Source: an uncultured Paenibacillaceae bacterium (GTDB taxonomy: Bacteria > Bacillota > Bacilli > Aneurinibacillales > Aneurinibacillaceae). Taken from it: a stretch of DNA of 15,419 bases. The notes under the pieces are model-generated. The model made no database searches, was not told where the DNA came from, and was given only the letters and a program-made list of their open reading frames with translations. Positions 1 to 7,519 of the stretch are shown here, piece by piece (the first letter of the stretch is position 1; each line of letters opens with the position of its first letter). Both the position numbers and the translations under genes were made by a program. The stretch lies in contig CALNBV010000064.1 in assembly GCA_937874515.1 (NCBI GenBank), positions 1 to 15,419 on the forward strand, in the 5' to 3' direction.

Positions 1-21
1 AAGAAAATGGGGGAACGTTCC

Positions 22-834
22 ATGTACTTATTAAAAAAATTAAAAGAATGGGTCTTAGACCGTCCCCGTTTACCGGGAAAAACCATAAAAGGCCGTTATC
101 AAATTGTGGAGTACCTTGGTATGGGCAGCTTTGGAATGACCTATTTAATTCTAGATCAAGAAACAAAGAAAAAGATAGTCCTGAAACAGGTAAAGCCCAG
201 CCGCATGGGTACTCCCTTTGGGAAACCGTCCTATGACTATGAAGTTGCAATCATGCAAAAGATTAATCACCCACACATGCCTGTACTATTCGATGCATTC
301 ACGGAAAGAAAGAAGCTATACCTTGTTATGAGTTACATGCAAGGGATTACCTTAGAAGATGTAATTTTCACGGAAAACAAAACCTTCACGGAAAAAGAAG
401 CATTTCAGGTTATAGCCCAGTTAATTCCCCTGATTAAGTATTTACATCAGAAAAAAATAATACATCGGGATATTCGCCTCCCAAATGTATTAGAATATCA
501 AGGGAAGTATTATCTTATTGATTTCGGCTTAGCCCGTTTCTTAGGGTCTCCCCTCCCCCGGGAAGGAGAAGTTCCCTTATCGGAAGGAAGACAAATTCGC
601 AGAGAGATTCATGTACATAGTGATTTGTATGCTTTAGGCCATCTTTTGCTTTTCTTACTATATACAACTTATAATGATACAGAAGATAAGGAAGAGAAAA
701 GCTGGGAAGAAGAACTTACATTAAGTAATAAGGGAAAAGGAATCATTCGACGCCTCCTTCAATTAGATCATCCTTATGATGATGTAGAACAAGCACGCCT
801 GGCTATAGAAGATTACCTAAATACACCCATTTAG
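22..834 (+). CDS. Hanks-type serine/threonine protein kinase, YbdM-like
   Basis: This is a cytosolic, single-domain eukaryotic-like protein kinase of about 270 residues. Counting from the ATG at 22, the glycine-rich loop (LGMGSFG) is at residues 32-38, the ATP-binding lysine (VLKQVK) at 55, the catalytic loop HRDIRLPN at 148-155 and the DFG motif at 167-169. The catalytic-loop lysine of HRDxKxxN is arginine, and no APE/PPE motif follows DFG; the chain runs directly to SDLYALG, which fits subdomain IX. No membrane segment, PASTA or FHA domain is present, so this is not a PrkC-type receptor. The ATG at 22 is preferred because GGGGG lies 8 bases upstream; an in-frame ATG at 7 would add five residues, and what lies before it is outside the window. 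ppdK follows on the same strand after about 100 bases. The substrate is unknown; resemblance to B. subtilis YbdM is from memory. Confidence 0.85.
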   Translation: MYLLKKLKEWVLDRPRLPGKTIKGRYQIVEYLGMGSFGMTYLILDQETKKKIVLKQVKPSRMGTPFGKPSYDYEVAIMQKINHPHMPVLFDAFTERKKLYLVMSYMQGITLEDVIFTENKTFTEKEAFQVIAQLIPLIKYLHQKKIIHRDIRLPNVLEYQGKYYLIDFGLARFLGSPLPREGEVPLSEGRQIRREIHVHSDLYALGHLLLFLLYTTYNDTEDKEEKSWEEELTLSNKGKGIIRRLLQLDHPYDDVEQARLAIEDYLNTPI

Positions 835-841
835 CAGGATT

Positions 842-869
842 TTCACGTTCAATAACGAATATATATACT
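842..869 (+). promoter_or_regulatory. Candidate promoter for ppdK
   Basis: A TATACT box at 864-869 lies 16 bases after TTCACG at 842-847, a moderate sigma-A match. It lies in the 106-base gap between the kinase gene and ppdK and ends just before the inverted repeat at 872-884. The -35 match is weak, so the call is tentative. Confidence 0.35.
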
Positions 870-871
870 AC

Positions 872-884
872 GTGGTATGACCAC
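872..884. promoter_or_regulatory. Candidate operator: inverted repeat upstream of ppdK
   Basis: GTGGT-ATG-ACCAC is a perfect 5-bp inverted repeat with a 3-base centre. It lies three bases after the candidate -10 box, where a repressor would block initiation. No regulator can be named from the sequence. Confidence 0.35.
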
Positions 885-940
885 TTGTGAAAGAGACTAA
901 CTTGCACCCTGGAGGTGATTGCCTGAGAAAAGGCACCGAC

Positions 941-3602
941 ATGAAGGATAAATTTGTTTATTTGTTTGATGAAGGAAACGCGGAGATGCACCAATTATTA
1001 GGGAGAAAAGGAGCAAATTTGGCAGAGATGGTCAGTATGAACCTGCCTGTTCCTTCTGGTTTCATCATCACAACAGATGCTTGCAGACATTACTATGAAG
1101 AAGGAAAATATATTGACCCTCTTATTGAAAAACAAATAGAAGATGCTCTTGCAGATCTTGAATATAGAACGGGGAAAACCTTCAACGGAGAAGAAAATCC
1201 CCTTTTGGTTTCTGTCCGTTCAGGGTCATCAATCTCAATGCCTGGAATGATGGATACTGTTTTAAACCTTGGATTAAATGATAAGACAGTTCTTCATTTA
1301 GCCTCTAAAACAAATAACTCTATTTTCGCTTACGATTCTTATCGCAGATTTATTCAGATGTTTGGAGATATTGTTCTGGGTGTAGATGGAGACCTTTTTG
1401 AAGATGAATTAGAGCAAATGAAACAATTGGCACACGTGGCTAAAGATAGTGAGTTGCAAGAAAATCACCTCCTATCTTTAATCCAAAAGTATAAAAAAAT
1501 TATAGAAGAAGAAACGGGAAATGCCTTTCCCCAGGACCCCAAAGAACAATTAATGATGGCCATTGGTGCTGTATTTAGCTCCTGGTATAATCAACGGGCT
1601 ATCCCGGAGAATTCACAAAATACCTGATAACTTAGGTACTGCCGTAACTGTACAACAAATGGTATTCGGAAATTTAGGACCTTCTTCAGGTACAGGGATT
1701 GCATTTTCCCGTAGCCCTTCTACAGGTGAAAAACGTCTCTATGGTGAATTCATGTTTCAAGCACAAGGGGAAGATATTGTAGCAGGCATACGAACGCCAG
1801 ACCCACTTTACACCTTAAAGGATAAAAAACCTGGGCTTCTTGAAGACTTACAAAGAAATGCGACCATATTAGAAAACCATTATAAAGATGTACAAGATAT
1901 CGAATTTACCGTTGAGGAAGGAAACCTTTACCTCTTACAAACCCGAGCAGCAAAAAGGACAGCCCAAGCAGGAATAAAAATTGCCGTCGAATTAGCAGAG
2001 GAAGGGATTATTTCTAAGGAGGAAGCCCTGCTTCGCATTGAGCCCTCCTATATTCGCCCTCTATTAAAACATACCATTGATCCCAATGGTTGTGTCGATG
2101 TCATCGCCAATGGCCTGGGAGCCAGCTCTGGTGCGGCTACAGGGATTATTGTTTTTGACCCTGAAGAAGCCGAGCGGCATCATCGTACGGGGCAACCTGC
2201 CATTCTTGTCCGTTCAGAGACCACTCCAGAAGATATTCATGGGATGGTGGCCAGTGATGGGATTTTAACCACTCGCGGAGGAGTAACCTCCCACGCAGCC
2301 GTTGTTGCCAGAGATTTAGGGAAACCCTGCGTTGTAGGTTGTGAATCCATTAAAATTAATTACGGGCAAAAGCAACTCCATGTGAATGATTTAACCCTTA
2401 TTGAAGGAGATACCATTACCATCTGCGGTTCATCAGGGAGAGTCATTCGAGGAGAAATCCCTTTAGTTGCCCCTGTATTTTCCAGGGAATTCTTAACTCT
2501 TCTCCACTGGGCTGATGAATTTAAGACCATGGGCGTTTATTGCAGTGTAAACTCACCTAAAGAAGCCCGCATTTCTCGCAGTATGGGTGCAGAGGGTGTT
2601 GGCCTTTGCCGTACAGAACAAATGTTTATGGAACCCCATCGCATGCCTTATGTGACGAAAATGATTCTTGCCCGTAACATTTGGGAAAGAAAACAGGCTT
2701 TGTCAAACTTAATTCCTATGCAAAAAGAAGATTTCCTTGGGATATTCCGCTCTATGGAAGGAAAGAAAGTAAACGTCCGTCTTCTTGACCCCCCTCTTCA
2801 CGAATTTCTTCCCAGCCAGGAAGCACTGGCATTGGAAATTGAACGGGCAAGGGTTGCCATGAATGTCAAGGAAATGGAAGAAAAAGAAAAGCTCTTAAAA
2901 CGGATTAAAATCCTTCATGAATCCAATCCAGCCTTTGGACATCGGGGATGCCGAATGGGTATTACTTATCCGGAGATCTATGAAATACAGGCAAGAATCA
3001 TCGCTTATGCAGCCTTAGAGCTAAAGAAAGAAAAGGTGTACGTGTATCCACAAATTATCGTACCACTTTTAAGCCATTCCAATGAAATGAAAGAAGTACG
3101 AGAAACAGTCACAAAAGCATTAGAAGAAGTATTTGCGGCGATGGGAGACCGCATCGAGATTCCCATTGGTGCCTTTTTAGAAATTCCACGGGCTTGTATT
3201 ACTGCCCACAAGATAGCCAATTATGCTGACTTTTTTATTTTTGGTACCAATGACTTAACTTCATCTGCTTTTGCTTTTAGCCGGGATGATGCAGAAGGAA
3301 AATACCTTGCTTATTATCTTGATCATAAAGTCCTTCCCGAAAATCCCTTTGTGGTCTTAGATCAAGAAGGTGTGGGTGAACTTATTTCCATTGGCATCAA
3401 TAAAGGGAAAAAGGTGAAACCTGGCTTAAGTATTGGAATTTGCGGAGAACATACCAGTGATCCTTCTTCAGTGGAATTTATGCAAGAAAACCATATGGAG
3501 TTCATCTCTTGTCTCCCCCATCTAGTACCTGCAGGTAAAATTGCTGCCGCACAGGCTGCAATTAAAGCAAAAATGTTACAAAACAAAAAGGACACCGACT
3601 AA
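941..3602 (+). pseudogene. ppdK: Pyruvate, phosphate dikinase, frameshifted
   Basis: PPDK interconverts ATP + pyruvate + phosphate with AMP + PEP + diphosphate. The frame from 941 (MKDKFVYLFDEG) carries the N-terminal nucleotide-binding region and loses register near 1606-1612, reaching a stop at 1625-1627. The rest continues in another frame to 3602: the phosphohistidine domain with GGVTSHAAVVAR, then the PEP/pyruvate barrel with RLLDPPLHEFLP, HRGCRMGITYPEI, TNDLTSSAFAFSRDD, GICGEH and SCLPHLVP (catalytic Cys kept). Known PPDKs read RAIxYRR at the break; here RAI is followed after one base by RR, as if five bases were lost. Restoring five gives 888 residues, the usual length. Some positions are unusual, such as CRTEQ for the common CRTEH. 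A 9-base anti-SD match at 911-919 lies 21 bases before the ATG; an in-frame CTG at 923 is better spaced. The break may be a real mutation or a sequence error. Confidence 0.88.
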
Positions 3603-3622
3603 CTAGGTGCCCTTTTTGTTTT
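3580..3622. terminator. Bidirectional intrinsic terminator between ppdK and the minus-strand block
   Basis: The arms at 3580-3595 and 3606-3622 pair along almost their whole length (AAAAAGG-CACC with GGTG-CCTTTTT, extended by AAAAC/GTTTT), with one A/C mismatch that becomes a G-U pair on the minus strand. T-rich tails occur on both sides. The ppdK stop codon lies in the loop, and the convergent gene ends at 3636, so the hairpin serves both. Confidence 0.85.
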
Positions 3623-3635
3623 GCTATTTAATGAC

Positions 3636-4052
3636 CTACTCCTCAATAGAAGATGGTTTTAATTCATATCCTTCCTGAAATAATTCCCCATAATGGATTT
3701 CAGGAAACTCCATATCTGTGTGGGTGTAATATCGGGTATCAATAATAATATACCCTTCATCTGAAAACCCCATTATTTCTAGATGATGTTTTGCTTTTAC
3801 TAACCGTTCCTGAATATCTTTCCAGGATTCAAATTGCCAGCAGATGGATAACCGATCATTAAATAGACTAAAGTGGATGCCATTTTCGACCAGGAAAGGA
3901 ATGACCTTCGTATGCATGACTTCCCCATTCCAAATAATAACATCCCCATTTTTCAATAAGATCCCACGGGCATATTTTTCATCCAGAAAAATTTTCTTCA
4001 GATCCCTCCGCGTAGGGTTAGTACAAATAAACAAATCATCCAGATTGCTCAT
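3636..4052 (-). CDS. Hypothetical protein, 136 residues
   Basis: I do not recognise this protein. It is soluble, with no signal peptide or membrane segment, has an acidic end (SSIEE), and shows alternating hydrophobic stretches (GILLKNGDVIIWNGEV, GYIIIDTRYY) that suggest a small alpha/beta fold. The ATG at 4052 is chosen because GGAGG lies 8 bases before it; an upstream in-frame TTG at 4076 has no such site. It starts 32 bases after dnaD ends, on the same strand, and has no promoter of its own that I can see, so it is probably the last gene of the dnaD transcript. In B. subtilis this place after dnaD holds nth (endonuclease III); this protein has none of the nth motifs. It ends just before the shared terminator. 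Confidence 0.7.
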   Translation of the reverse strand: MSNLDDLFICTNPTRRDLKKIFLDEKYARGILLKNGDVIIWNGEVMHTKVIPFLVENGIHFSLFNDRLSICWQFESWKDIQERLVKAKHHLEIMGFSDEGYIIIDTRYYTHTDMEFPEIHYGELFQEGYELKPSSIEE

Positions 4053-4084
4053 CGTTATGCCTCCATTCCTGCGCAAGGTTTCCT

Positions 4085-4825
4085 CTAGTTCTCCCCTTCA
4101 AGCCAATTATAAAATGGAAAGTCCCCTGGCAAAGCCTCATTCTCTTTGGCAGTCCTTTGTTTCGTTTGATACACCGGTGAAGAAGGGCGCTCCCCTCTCT
4201 GCTGATGCTTACGAAACTTCAAACTATATTCTCTGGCTTGTTCGGGAGTTTTAATATGGTTTCTGCTCCATTCATACAGAATTCGGTCTACATATCGGAA
4301 AAACAATTTACCCGATATGACAGCTTCCCTTAGCGCTGCTAAAATAAGAGATTCACTATACCCATCCTGTTCCACCCACATGATGATATTTTCACATTCA
4401 ATGGGAGATAAGGGACGGCCGAATTCTTCTTCAAAAACTGTAATCAAATTTTTTCGATCTGGGACTTTTGCTGATTCCACAGGCTGTTGATCCTCAACAT
4501 AATTTGCAATTTTGCGGTATAATACATCAAAACTATACCATTCGGATCTCATGCCTGTCTTCAAATCACTTTCTTCTTCAATAGATAGATAATTTTCCCG
4601 AATCAATCGTTGCAAAAGACTCGTAATACGAGAAGAATTAGCAGACATACAATTTTCTAATTCAGAAATTGTGGGAAAAGAATTCCCTACAGACTGAAAG
4701 CTAATGAGGTGAAGAATTAACATCATTTCTTCATCACTCAGTCCAATTCCCCTATAATTCTTTAAAATTAAGTTAGAAACTGTCGTATTGCCTGCTTCTA
4801 GTGTTTTAAAAAACCAATCGCTCAT
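4085..4825 (-). CDS. dnaD: DNA replication initiation protein DnaD
   Basis: DnaD is a primosomal protein of low-GC Gram-positive bacteria that acts with DnaA, DnaB and DnaI to remodel and load the replicative helicase at oriC and at restart sites. The N-terminal winged-helix region covers about residues 1-110. A linker follows, then the C-terminal DnaB_2-type domain at about 125-195 with the typical YVDRILYEW at 178-186. The tail after 205 is basic, polar and probably disordered. The length of 246 is close to B. subtilis DnaD (about 232). The ATG at 4825 is used because AGAGGTG precedes it and the protein then begins like the family (MSDWFFKTLEAG); the frame is open 48 codons further upstream, but that stretch covers the promoter and the end of asnS. 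The order asnS-dnaD is conserved in Bacillales. Confidence 0.93.
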   Translation of the reverse strand: MSDWFFKTLEAGNTTVSNLILKNYRGIGLSDEEMMLILHLISFQSVGNSFPTISELENCMSANSSRITSLLQRLIRENYLSIEEESDLKTGMRSEWYSFDVLYRKIANYVEDQQPVESAKVPDRKNLITVFEEEFGRPLSPIECENIIMWVEQDGYSESLILAALREAVISGKLFFRYVDRILYEWSRNHIKTPEQAREYSLKFRKHQQRGERPSSPVYQTKQRTAKENEALPGDFPFYNWLEGEN

Positions 4826-4852
4826 TTCAATGGACACCTCTTTGTATGAACG

Positions 4853-4881
4853 ATTATAGCAGGATTCCACGCTATTGTTAA
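4853..4881 (-). promoter_or_regulatory. Sigma-A promoter of dnaD
   Basis: On the minus strand TTAACA (4876-4881) is followed after 17 bases by TATAAT (4853-4858), preceded by TGC as an extended -10. Five of six and six of six bases match consensus. It lies in the 71-base gap between asnS and dnaD and would give a leader of about 20 bases. Confidence 0.8.
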
Positions 4882-4896
4882 AGACTTGACATTTAT

Positions 4897-6186
4897 TTAA
4901 GGATAAAGCCTGTTTAATAAACGTGGGAAAGGAATGGTTTCCCTTACATGTTCCGTCCCGCAAATCCACGCTACAGTCCTCTCTAAACCTAAGCCAAAGC
5001 CAGAATGAGGCACCGTTCCATATTTACGCAAATCCAAATACCATTGGTAAGCGGATACATCCAGGTCATGTTCTTTGCATCTTTGCTCCAATAGTGCTAA
5101 ATCATCAATACGTTGGCTTCCGCCAATAATTTCCCCATATCCTTCAGGAGCAATCATGTCAGCACATAAAACAACCTGGGGATTGCCTGGATCAGGTTTC
5201 ATATAAAAAGCTTTTATCTCAGCGGGATAATGGGTGATAAACACAGGTTTATCATATTTTTCTGCAATAGCCGTTTCGTGGGGAGCACCAAAATCTTCCC
5301 CCCATTTTATTTCATGGCCTTCCTTTTGCAACAGTTCAATGGCATCATCATACGTAATTCGAGGGAAAGGTGCTACCACATTTTCCAATTTGGATACATC
5401 CCGTTGCAATCTTTCCAGTTCTGGTCTGCAACGTTCAAGGACATAAGCCACAATATAACTAACAAACTCTTCCTGAACCTTTAAATTTTCCTCATGCTCT
5501 ACAAAAGCCATCTCTGGCTCAATCATCCAAAACTCAATTAAATGACGGCGAGTTTTGGATTTTTCCGCACGAAAGGTAGGCCCAAAGGAATACACTTTCC
5601 CTAATGCCATGGCTGCTGCTTCCATATATAATTGTCCACTTTGGGACAAATAAGCTTCTTCATCAAAATATTGAGTATGGAACAAATTGGTTGTCCCTTC
5701 AGCAGCAGTAGGTGTTAAGATCGGCGGGTCAACTTTGTAAAAGCCCCGTTCATCGAAAAAGCGATACATCCCCTGAATTACTGCATTACGAATGCTTAAA
5801 ATCGCCTGTTGCCTTGGGGAACGAATCCATAAATGGCGATGGTCCATAAGGAATTCTACCCCATGCTCCTTCAATGTAATAGGGTAATCTTCCGCCAGTT
5901 GAATAATCTGAATCCCTGTGACCGTTAATTCATAGCCACTTTTAGATCGGGGTTCTTCCCGTACCATTCCTGTCACATAAAAAGAACTTTCCTGAGTTAA
6001 CTTTTTTGCATCATCCCAGGTTTCAGGGGATACTTCTTGTTTCACAACCACTCCTTGCATAAAACCAGTTCCGTCACGAAGTTGCAGAAACTGAATCTTG
6101 CCACTAGAACGTTTGTTAAATAGCCATGCACCCATTTTAACTTCTTTTCCGATATGGTCTCCAACTTGAGAAATAGTTGTTAGCAT
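4897..6186 (-). CDS. asnS: Asparagine--tRNA ligase (AsnRS)
   Basis: AsnRS charges tRNA-Asn with asparagine using ATP in the cytosol. It is a class IIb synthetase: the N-terminal OB-fold anticodon-binding domain covers about residues 1-100 (KMGAWLFNKRSSGKIQFLQLRDG). The catalytic core carries motif 2 around 202-225 (GPTFRAEKSKTRRHLIEFWMIEPE) and motif 3 near the C-terminus (GFGLGLERTVAW, 396-407), ending in the usual IPFPRLLNRLYP-type tail. The length of 429 matches the family (430 in B. subtilis), and the EFWMIEPE wording fits AsnRS better than AspRS. The ATG at 6186 has a purine-rich site (GGAAGGACGGGG) just upstream. It follows aspB by 58 bases, but a hairpin with a T tail lies between them; no separate promoter fits in the gap. 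Confidence 0.96.
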   Translation of the reverse strand: MLTTISQVGDHIGKEVKMGAWLFNKRSSGKIQFLQLRDGTGFMQGVVVKQEVSPETWDDAKKLTQESSFYVTGMVREEPRSKSGYELTVTGIQIIQLAEDYPITLKEHGVEFLMDHRHLWIRSPRQQAILSIRNAVIQGMYRFFDERGFYKVDPPILTPTAAEGTTNLFHTQYFDEEAYLSQSGQLYMEAAAMALGKVYSFGPTFRAEKSKTRRHLIEFWMIEPEMAFVEHEENLKVQEEFVSYIVAYVLERCRPELERLQRDVSKLENVVAPFPRITYDDAIELLQKEGHEIKWGEDFGAPHETAIAEKYDKPVFITHYPAEIKAFYMKPDPGNPQVVLCADMIAPEGYGEIIGGSQRIDDLALLEQRCKEHDLDVSAYQWYLDLRKYGTVPHSGFGLGLERTVAWICGTEHVRETIPFPRLLNRLYP

Positions 6187-6221
6187 GGATCCCCGTCCTT
6201 CCTTTTATTTTCATTTATTTA

Positions 6222-6246
6222 GAAAAACCAGCCATATTGGCTGGTT
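6222..6246 (-). terminator. Intrinsic terminator or attenuator between aspB and asnS
   Basis: On the minus strand AACCAGCC and GGCTGGTT form a perfect 8-bp stem with a 5-base loop, followed by TTTTTCT. The upstream arm overlaps the aspB stop codon. As only about 35 bases separate it from the asnS start, it probably reduces rather than abolishes asnS transcription, or protects the aspB mRNA end. Confidence 0.75.
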
Positions 6247-7426
6247 ATTTTCCTTCAACAAATCCCTTGATTCTTGCTGCCCCTTCTTCCAATTGCTCCA
6301 TAGAAGTTGCATAAGAAATACGCATATAATCCGGTGCTCCAAATCCAGAACCAGGAACTAATGCAACGAATTCTTTTTCTAATAAAGCAGTTGCCCAGTC
6401 ATCCACACTGGCATACCCGCCTTTTTGCACTGCCTCTTTCACATTACAGAACACATAGAAGGCACCTTTTGGCAGGTTACAGGAAATGCCATCAATTTCA
6501 TTCAAGAGCTTAACAACAGCGATTCTTCGTTTTTCAAACTCCTGGCGCATGGTTTCTAATGGTTCTTGTGTACCTTTTAAGGCAGCAACAGCGCCATATT
6601 GGGCAAAGGTTGTTGGATTAGATGTACTATGGCTGGAAAGGTTGGTCATGGCTTTAATAATTTTTTCATTTCCCGCAGCATAACCAATACGCCATCCCGT
6701 CATGGAATAAGGCTTGGACATCCCATTAATCACAATGGTATTTTCATAAATTTCCTGGCCTAAACTAGCAATGCTGTAATGTTGATTGCCATCATAAATC
6801 AATTTTTCATAAATCTCATCAGACACAATCAAAATATTGTGACGAAGGCAAACCTCAGCAATAGCCCCTAATTCGTCTTTGGAATAAATGCTTCCTGTAG
6901 GATTGCTAGGAGAATTAATTACAATTGCAACGGTTCTTTCCGTAACAGCCGCTTCAATCTGTTCAGGAGTAATTTTAAACTCGTTGTCTTCAGGCCCTTC
7001 AATATAAATGGTTTTTCCCCCTGCTAAACCAACCATTTCAGGGTAACTAACCCAGTAAGGGATCGGTACGATGACTTCATCCCCTGGATTGACAATCGCC
7101 TGGAATAAGTTATATAAAGCGTGTTTCGCCCCACTGGTAATCGTAATTTGGGAAGGAGTATAATGAAGGCCATTATCTTTTTCAAGTTTTTCACAAATTG
7201 CTTCCTTTAATTCGTTTATACCAGAAGCAGCGGTATATTTAGTAAGTCCTTTATTCATGGCTTCAATTGCAGCATCAATAATATGTTGAGGAGTATTAAA
7301 ATCGGGTTCTCCTGCCCCCAAGCCTACAACGTTATAACCCTGTGCTTTTAAGTCTTTGGCTTTTGCAGTAATAGCCAGGGTTGGTGATGGTTGAATGTTC
7401 ATCACCCGATCAGACAATCTCATCAT
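6245..7426 (-). CDS. aspB: Pyridoxal-phosphate aminotransferase, aspartate aminotransferase type
   Basis: This cytosolic enzyme transfers the amino group between aspartate and 2-oxoglutarate. It is a fold-type I, class I PLP enzyme of the bacterial I-beta kind, 393 residues. Visible marks are GLGAGEPDFNTP (35-46), KYTAASG (63-69), the NSPSNPTG motif (171-178), the DEIYEKLIYDG strand (203-213), the PLP lysine in SKPYSMTGWRIGY (K238) and the substrate-carboxylate arginine in YMRISYA (R369). Position before asnS matches the aspB-asnS-dnaD order of Bacillus, which supports aspartate specificity over other members of the family. Two adjacent ATGs occur (7426 and 7423); the second is better spaced from GGAGG. 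A hairpin lies in the leader. Aspartate made here feeds asparagine and lysine-family synthesis. Confidence 0.92.
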   Translation of the reverse strand: MMRLSDRVMNIQPSPTLAITAKAKDLKAQGYNVVGLGAGEPDFNTPQHIIDAAIEAMNKGLTKYTAASGINELKEAICEKLEKDNGLHYTPSQITITSGAKHALYNLFQAIVNPGDEVIVPIPYWVSYPEMVGLAGGKTIYIEGPEDNEFKITPEQIEAAVTERTVAIVINSPSNPTGSIYSKDELGAIAEVCLRHNILIVSDEIYEKLIYDGNQHYSIASLGQEIYENTIVINGMSKPYSMTGWRIGYAAGNEKIIKAMTNLSSHSTSNPTTFAQYGAVAALKGTQEPLETMRQEFEKRRIAVVKLLNEIDGISCNLPKGAFYVFCNVKEAVQKGGYASVDDWATALLEKEFVALVPGSGFGAPDYMRISYATSMEQLEEGAARIKGFVEGK

Positions 7427-7440
7427 TTTTCCTCCTTATG

Positions 7441-7468
7441 TATAAAAGGGTACATGAAGTACCCTTTT
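7441..7468 (-). terminator. Hairpin in the aspB leader, terminator of the protease gene or attenuator
   Basis: AAAAGGGTAC and GTACCCTTTT form a perfect 10-bp stem around a 5-base loop. The minus-strand stem ends in TTTTATA, a short U tract. It lies between the protease stop and the aspB ribosome binding site, 15 bases before the aspB start. Confidence 0.6.
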
Positions 7469-7482
7469 GTCAATCTATTTTC

Positions 7483-7510
7483 ATTTTAACCTGTTAAGAA
7501 AAAATTACAA
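7483..7510 (-). promoter_or_regulatory. Candidate aspB promoter
   Basis: On the minus strand TTGTAA (7505-7510) and TAAAAT (7483-7488) are 16 bases apart, a moderate sigma-A match. It would place the hairpin at 7444-7468 inside the aspB leader. The -35 match is only four of six. Confidence 0.35.
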
Positions 7511-7519
7511 GTTGAAATG

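Noticed and set aside
919..951. Ten-codon frame from TTG 919 after the strong ribosome binding site upstream of ppdK
   Set aside because: The start is too close to the GGAGGTGA site and the peptide shows nothing typical of an attenuator leader; kept only as a note in the ppdK start finding.
7469..7474. Consensus TTGACA on the minus strand upstream of aspB
   Set aside because: At 16-18 bases downstream there is only the hairpin arm CCCTTTT and no -10 box.
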